From positions 186,001 through 250,000 of the forward strand of contig NZ_VIWO01000002.1 in the NCBI RefSeq assembly GCF_007829335.1: DNA of 64,000 nucleotides, read 5' to 3'. The stretch is from Chitinophaga polysaccharea (GTDB taxonomy: Bacteria > Bacteroidota > Bacteroidia > Chitinophagales > Chitinophagaceae). How positions within the stretch are numbered: the stretch's first letter is position 1; every line of letters begins with the position of its first letter. Below the pieces are notes generated by a model. That model was not told the DNA's origin and made no database searches. It worked only from the letters and a program-made list of their open reading frames with translations. Position numbers and translations under genes: made by a program. Positions 60,401 to 64,000 of the stretch are shown here, piece after piece.

Positions 60401-62727
60401 CGGGTAGTGATACCCGCAGCGGTGCTGGTCCAGTACACTTTCATGGCAGAGCCGCCGCCGCCCTGGAAGTACGTAATAGTAATAGGATATACACCCGCAT
60501 TGGCAATTACGGTACCTGAAGCATAGGTAGCGCCATGCGAACCATCGTTATTGACGGTAGCAATAGCGGTGCTGGAATATGTTTTATTGAAATACAGCTT
60601 GCTGCCATCATCTGAATAGGTCTCAAATGTATAGGTACCAGTAACCGGGATACGGATATAACCGGTCCACATGATCGCATAGTTGGTGGTAGTGCCCGCC
60701 GGTACTATGGAAAGATCTGGAACATACGCCTTACCAGTTTGAGCTGGGGTTAGCGTACTGAAGTTAGGCAGACTGCTATAGCTACCATTATAGAACTTGT
60801 AAGACAGGTTTGCCTTTTTAGTTCTTACCGTTACCTGGTTACTTGGCGTAGATGTTTTACCCGACACATCTTTTGCTTTCACGTAGAAGTTGTACAGGGT
60901 ACCATCGGTAAGACCGGTAACAGTGGCGGTTAATACATTACCAACAGATGTTTTCAGTACACCGTTGGCATACACATCGTAACCGGCAATACCGGCATCA
61001 TCTGTGGCAGCCAGCCAGGTTAACACTACCTGGTTGTTGGTATAGCTGCTAATGGCTAGTGATGGAGGGGCAGAAGGAGCGGAACTGTCTGCAACAGTTG
61101 TTCCTTTAACTTCGGCAGACACAGGCCCGGCTGCGTTATCATTAACCGGACGTACTTTATAGAAGTAATTAGTACCTGGAATGAGATTGATGTCGGTGAA
61201 AGTTACAACGCCTGAGTTGTTCTTTCCAACTAAAATATATGGTCCGCCACTTTGGGTAGCCCTGTATATTTCAAAGTATTTTTCGTTGAAAGCAGGAGTC
61301 GGATTCTCTGTCCAGGACAGGGAAATAGACGTTTTGGTGAAACTGCTCACTACCAGGCTGCCGATGGGATCAGGGCCATTGATACCGGTGGCATTTACCA
61401 CCCTAAATGTATCTGAATAAGCGCCTATGCAATAATTAGGCGCCGTAACCCTTACTACATATGCACCAGGTGTAGACGTGGTGAGCGTGTTAGTATTGCT
61501 GAGTATAGTAGCGCTACCGCCTTTGATCCACTCATACTGAGTCATACCGGTAGGCACCTGCATGGTAATGCTGGTGCTGCCATCGAGGGCAGGCAATACG
61601 TTGCTGGCCAGTGCAGGGGAGGTAGTAATAACTGGTGCCGGTGATGCTGGTTTATAGCTCATCACCAGTGGGGTAGGAGACCATCCTGTCCATCCGGTGG
61701 GCAACTGTCCCCTGACACGATAACTACCCGGCAGGGTTACTACCAGGGAGTCGGCCGTACCGGTGTAAACGGTAACGCCATCTTTTTGCCATTCATATTG
61801 CTGGAATCCGGGTGCTATACCAATGGTGATCGACTGCCCGGGACAGAACGTCGCAGATCCAAACAGAGGCCAGGGGTTGAGTCGGTTGGCCCTCAACATG
61901 AACGGCGCAAAATCCGGTTCATTCCATGCGTCCACCCAGGTATTATGCGCATCGTTGGGGTAAGTAGTAAGTTTGAAATCACTACCCGCCGCCACAATTT
62001 GTGCCGCCACCTGGTTGGTTGTATATGGAGCGGGATTACCGTCCTGACCACCCTGGAAGAGCCATAACGGCGTAAATTTATAAGTATTGATGTAATTGGC
62101 ATAATCCAGCGTCATGGCGCTCATTGGGAGAAATGCAGCGGTTAACTGAGGATAGCGCAATGCAAATTCCCAGGTAGCCCATCCACCACCGGATAAACCG
62201 TTAACGCTTAAACGATCGGGGTCGCCTTTGCAGGAAGCCACGATAGAATCTACTACTTCTTTCAGGTTGTCGTAATCATTGGGCCCCCAATAGCCACCCT
62301 GGCTTTGAGGATAAATCAGGTAACCATCGAACGTACCAGCGTCAACGCGGGAAGCCCATAACTGGCCGCCCCACAGTAACTGGTATTCGTTGTCATAAAT
62401 TGTTCCTTTTTCCCCTACACCGTGGAAGAACAGGTAGATGGGGTATTTTTTTCCATCATTGGTGCCAGGGACGTAGGTCTTAGGGAATTTAAGACGAAAC
62501 GCCATGTTCTTATAAATGTAGCATTTATAAGAATCGGTGTTGTAGCTCATTCTTACTGTTCTTACCCATTTTACGATTTTGTCGTACTGCGGAGTGGCAG
62601 GAGGGTTGGCAGAGTTGTAAGTGATCACCGGATCACTGGGGTTTAATGCTGTTTGTGCACTGGCTTCGTGGAGAAAGCCCAATGCAAGCAGCATCATAAG
62701 GAGCATGCGGTGTAAAGTTCGATTCAT
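57451..62727 (-). CDS. Giant T9SS-secreted protein: esterase, Ig/FN3, PA14 and twin repeat domains
   Basis: 1758 residues from the ATG at 62727; the frame runs to 62877, but that part holds the control element. Order: signal peptide (1-25); esterase (about 30-290; FFHGVGEKG, S179 in GLSGGGW, D229, H261 in DAHNTW); Ig-like region (about 290-490); two FN3 domains; PA14 (IMWTGYIRIPVTGTYTFETYSDDGSKLYF); two more FN3; cadherin/Ig-like domains; two near-identical 175-residue domains; a T9SS type A sorting domain (about 1670-1758; IYPNPYVDNLAIDM...GIYILKLTTSTGETKSVKLVKGN). It should be attached to, or released from, the cell surface and act on an esterified glycan. It lies directly upstream of the polysaccharide operon, with its own terminator. 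Confidence 0.9.
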   Translation of the reverse strand: MNRTLHRMLLMMLLALGFLHEASAQTALNPSDPVITYNSANPPATPQYDKIVKWVRTVRMSYNTDSYKCYIYKNMAFRLKFPKTYVPGTNDGKKYPIYLFFHGVGEKGTIYDNEYQLLWGGQLWASRVDAGTFDGYLIYPQSQGGYWGPNDYDNLKEVVDSIVASCKGDPDRLSVNGLSGGGWATWEFALRYPQLTAAFLPMSAMTLDYANYINTYKFTPLWLFQGGQDGNPAPYTTNQVAAQIVAAGSDFKLTTYPNDAHNTWVDAWNEPDFAPFMLRANRLNPWPLFGSATFCPGQSITIGIAPGFQQYEWQKDGVTVYTGTADSLVVTLPGSYRVRGQLPTGWTGWSPTPLVMSYKPASPAPVITTSPALASNVLPALDGSTSITMQVPTGMTQYEWIKGGSATILSNTNTLTTSTPGAYVVRVTAPNYCIGAYSDTFRVVNATGINGPDPIGSLVVSSFTKTSISLSWTENPTPAFNEKYFEIYRATQSGGPYILVGKNNSGVVTFTDINLIPGTNYFYKVRPVNDNAAGPVSAEVKGTTVADSSAPSAPPSLAISSYTNNQVVLTWLAATDDAGIAGYDVYANGVLKTSVGNVLTATVTGLTDGTLYNFYVKAKDVSGKTSTPSNQVTVRTKKANLSYKFYNGSYSSLPNFSTLTPAQTGKAYVPDLSIVPAGTTTNYAIMWTGYIRIPVTGTYTFETYSDDGSKLYFNKTYSSTAIATVNNDGSHGATYASGTVIANAGVYPITITYFQGGGGSAMKVYWTSTAAGITTRTLIPDAAFVDTSVVNGSAPTAPSNLAVTVNNYSKLNLTWKDNSTNETGFEIYRSTSSAGTYNIVATTAAGAIAYTDTALNASTTYYYKIRAIGQYGESAYTAVASATTAAKPLPPTAPSNLVLQALSTSVVKLTWNDTTTIETGYEVQRSLADSLHFSSFKILGAFATSQGTFSDSTLAANTVVYYKVRAFGEGGYSAFTAATGTKSLDNPPKIAPISSQTIRYGTTQSIPVSATDADNDPITYSLYNAPAFVSLQQNAGVTSLYLAPTAAQQGTYNGIGVIAADNNGGKDTALFNLVVNDNYPPVIDSVAGWSVNEGTTTTVKVSLHDLNPGNTFTWTALQLPAFASIVSANDTCLLTLAPGYSDAGTYVVKLQAADNAGGIDVRSFTLTVVDRPTPNYKLFLNFKLNNNVAAPWNNIFGTTTTNLKDDGGRVTNAGLTFDESWWAAGTEGAVTGNNSGVYPDSVLAEYLYFGSLPGFFTGAPSMHGHITGLETNRTYTVKFICDSKWWAPQPNNGSTQYTINGVTQTLYAQNNTSNLAVFQNVSADANGEIKFTLSIPAGGQVGYLNAMEIDAGGVGDSTVTTNHPPVLTDISNQTLDAGTTLNVPVVASDPDGNPISYSTVNLPSFVTLVQSGGSVSLSIAPPIGTSGTFNNISVIARDAYGAADTTTFSITVNVPAGSSGSYKLYLNFKLNNTAPAPWNNLSNGTASGLKNDQGQTTTVGLRFDESWWAAGIEGATTGNNSGVYPDVVLQEYLYFGSLPGFFNGAPVMHGHLTGLSANTTYTIKFLSNSKWWAPQPDNGSTQFTINGVSKTLYAQNNTTTTADFANLTADANGEIAFTLSIPVGGQVGYLNCMEIDATSNVQTLNGTQAMVTDVTNHQLALASDGTNKGSIQANIYPNPYVDNLAIDMTLQKSAPVMMIEITDLSGKRLYTETRKEVPQGKNLIRINTRSSISLPGIYILKLTTSTGETKSVKLVKGN
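57820..58344 (-). repeat. 525-bp direct repeat, C-terminal copy
   Basis: Codes for the second twin domain, from YKLYLNFKLNNTAPAPWNN to CMEID. It is colinear with the copy at 58678-59202, without indels and with high nucleotide similarity (for example GTAACCTACCTGGCCGCC and GGTATGCTGAGCGTGAA in both). Confidence 0.9.
58678..59202 (-). repeat. 525-bp direct repeat, N-terminal copy
   Basis: Codes for the first twin domain, from YKLFLNFKLNNNVAAPWNN to AMEID. Landmarks FDESWWAAG, NNSGVYPD, EYLYFGSLPGFF, HGHITGL and SKWWAPQP occur in both copies. A 333-bp spacer coding for a cadherin-like segment separates them. I do not recognise the domain family; the tryptophan-rich surface suggests carbohydrate binding. 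Confidence 0.9.
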
Positions 62728-62824
62728 AGAAGTATATTGTATTACGTGATCCTCCAGCTTTCGGCTTGACCGAAGGAAAAAAATGTCACAGTTAAAACTC
62801 CGGGAAACCGGAATTACGTTTTGT

Positions 62825-62908
62825 TCAGAGGAGATGGTAAAAATTACTCGCTGTATCAGACACTCGTCTGTCAGCATGGTGGCTTTGTCGAAGGATAAGG
62901 TTGAGGGG
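62825..62908 (-). promoter_or_regulatory. Shared upstream control element, copy 2
   Basis: Read on the minus strand: block 1 (62908-62889, CCCCTCAACCTTATCCTTCG), a hairpin (62870-62857, CAGAC/GTCTG), then block 2 (62843-62825, TTTTTACCATCTCCTCTGA). Block 2 is identical to copy 1 and lies 98 nt before the start codon. The hairpin differs in sequence from copy 1 but lies at the same offset. Confidence 0.7.
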
Positions 62909-62964
62909 AAATGGTGGTCAGGGAATTAACTCATTCACTGATGTTGTAGCATTGTCCGTCCATT

Positions 62965-62995
62965 CAAAAATCAGGACACAATCTTTCTTTTCAAT
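62965..62995 (-). promoter_or_regulatory. Candidate promoter of the T9SS protein gene
   Basis: On the minus strand ATTG (62995-62992), a 19-bp spacer and GATTTTTG (62972-62965). It is one base off TAnnTTTG. The predicted leader is about 234 nt, similar to that of the polysaccharide operon. Confidence 0.45.
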
Positions 62996-63114
62996 TTCCT
63001 TAATCTCCTGCTAAATTAAATAACGGTTGGTAAATATCATATTTTTTTTGGTAAACGGCGTCTTTTGGCTGGTAAACGCGAGTATCTGCCTTGTGAATAA
63101 AAAACAAGCGAACT

Positions 63115-64000
63115 TTACTGTACCGCAACACTTCTTTGCGCCCGTTCCCAGACAGCGGACTGCCGCTTTCTGAAATAACGTATGCAACCGATGTACACCG
63201 CTACATTCATAAATACAAAATAGAAAGGAATATAAAAGTATTTCACTTTTTTCTGGCGTTTTGCGAGAAGATAACCGATGAGCGCTGCTCCGTAGAAGCA
63301 GACTTGTGCGATGCCTGTTACAATATAAATATTACCTGCCTGCGCTATCACCAGGAAAGCGTTACTAATGATGGCCAGGAGCAGCGATAAAGGGGCCAGG
63401 GTCCACCGGAGTATCCGGTGAGAAATGTACTGCCACGTGATTTTGGGATAGCGGAAAGGGTTGAGCAGCGGGAGCAGGCGGCCCATAGACTGGAACCCGC
63501 CGGCACATATCCTTACTTTACGTTTATACTCTTCCCTAAGGGAGGCAGAAGATGTTTCCATGGCATAGGCTGCCGGCTCATACATTACCTTATATCCTTT
63601 CATATTGATACGAAAGGAGATCATAAAGTCATCCAGGATCGTATCTTCTTCCGGGTGTTCGTACAGCTCGGTACGGATGGCAATCAGTTCGCCTGCTGCG
63701 CCCATGACACTGTAGAGCTCCGCATCCCATTTTTTGAGCAAGGACTCGTATTTCCAGTACATTCCTTCTCCTTCGGCTTCTGCGCCGCCGGTGGTGGGCA
63801 TTACCTTTTTTTCTCCGGCCACCACGCCGGTAGCAGGATCTGCAAAGTGTTGCATGAGCAGGGACACAGCGCCGGGATTCAGTAGCGTGTTGGCATCCGA
63901 TAGTACCACAAAGGGCGTGTGTACCTCTTCCATGGCGCGATTGACGGCTGCCATTTTTCCCTTGCGCTGAGGATGATACAATAAAGTTACCTGTGGATAC
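63115..64000 (-). CDS. Glycosyltransferase family 2 membrane protein, 5' end beyond window
   Basis: About 295 residues of the C-terminal part; the frame is open at the right edge, so the N-terminus is missing. GKMAAVNRAMEEVHTPFVVLSDANTLLNPGAV carries the DxD-type metal site (SDAN), EDTILDDFMISFRI is the acceptor-side acidic motif, and KRKVRICAGGFQSM stands where processive enzymes have QxxRW. Three to four C-terminal membrane helices follow (about 195-275). It resembles hyaluronan- or cellulose-synthase-like transferases and probably builds or starts the surface polysaccharide. It precedes the T9SS gene on the same strand. Confidence 0.9.
   Translation of the reverse strand, partial: YPQVTLLYHPQRKGKMAAVNRAMEEVHTPFVVLSDANTLLNPGAVSLLMQHFADPATGVVAGEKKVMPTTGGAEAEGEGMYWKYESLLKKWDAELYSVMGAAGELIAIRTELYEHPEEDTILDDFMISFRINMKGYKVMYEPAAYAMETSSASLREEYKRKVRICAGGFQSMGRLLPLLNPFRYPKITWQYISHRILRWTLAPLSLLLAIISNAFLVIAQAGNIYIVTGIAQVCFYGAALIGYLLAKRQKKVKYFYIPFYFVFMNVAVYIGCIRYFRKRQSAVWERAQRSVAVQ

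Larger units (their letters stand above)
62728..63114 (-). other. Gene-free region upstream of the T9SS protein gene
   Basis: 387 bases. On the minus strand it holds a candidate promoter (62995-62965), a leader of about 234 nt with the shared control element (62908-62825), and A/T-rich sequence after the glycosyltransferase stop codon. CGGTTTCCCGG and a GGAAAAAAA run were noted without further meaning. Confidence 0.6.

Noticed and set aside
57451..62877. Longer form of the T9SS protein starting at 62877
   Set aside because: The extension would translate the shared control element and put 50 polar residues before a clear signal peptide at 62727.
1..64000. Mobile elements, prophage, integrases, tRNA or rRNA genes
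   Set aside because: No transposase, integrase, terminal inverted repeats with target duplications, or tRNA-like T-arm sequences were found on reading both strands.

Overview
The window reads as chromosomal DNA of a Bacteroidota bacterium, most likely a Chitinophagaceae (Chitinophaga-like) soil organism. The evidence is a SusC/SusD pair, a DUF4270 lipoprotein, a type IX secretion (T9SS) sorting domain, a short glycogen-synthase-like protein beside panC, and promoters of the Bacteroidota type (-33 TTTG, 19-21 bp spacer, -7 TAnnTTTG), with no Shine-Dalgarno dependence. No tRNA, rRNA, CRISPR array, insertion sequence, integrase or phage gene was seen.

Layout. 0-5 kb: end of a KirBac-type potassium channel, a sodium/solute symporter, a MarR-GNAT fusion under a perfect 47-bp palindrome, a DinB-like protein, and a biotin-dependent acyl-CoA carboxylase beta subunit. 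5-11 kb: rnhA and an orphan susCD pair with a long leader. 11-19.5 kb: housekeeping genes (thioredoxin, smpB, accD, class II aldolase, Rieske-like protein, BtuF-like protein, cystathionine beta-synthase). 19.5-26 kb: a compact operon bioD - 5-formyl-THF cyclo-ligase - lpxK - rnr - polyprenyl synthase, in which RNase R carries a long Lys/Ala/Pro tail built from 66-bp tandem repeats. 26-33 kb: amino acid permease, DoxX-like protein, Smr protein, RNase P RNA, DUF4870 protein, subtilase, and a histidine-phosphatase-like protein without its catalytic residues. 33-37 kb: a three-gene operon fitting lysine catabolism (saccharopine dehydrogenase, HglS/DUF1338, ALDH7). 37-48 kb: panB, ppx/ppk1, a flippase-like membrane protein, panD and panC, the GlgA-like protein, DUF4270 lipoprotein, metK. 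48-64 kb: an envelope and exopolysaccharide region with a secreted beta-helix protein, a seven-gene minus-strand operon (Wzc-like co-polymerase, acyltransferase, a 37-residue membrane protein, Wzy-like polymerase, half-size TolC, two alpha/beta hydrolases), a 1758-residue T9SS protein with an N-terminal esterase, and a partial family 2 glycosyltransferase.

Most notable: the exopolysaccharide operon and the giant T9SS protein gene have upstream regions that share a 19-nt identical block, a second similar block exactly 64 nt away, a small hairpin with different sequence at the same place between them, and the same distance (about 99 nt) to the start codon. I read this as an undescribed cis-regulatory element, probably in a leader RNA, that couples the two transcription units. 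Also notable are four large hairpins of one repeat family, each next to a stop codon; the 37-residue membrane gene inside the polysaccharide operon; the MarR palindrome; and several proteins that kept their fold but lost expected active-site residues. All family assignments were made by reading; no database search was run.
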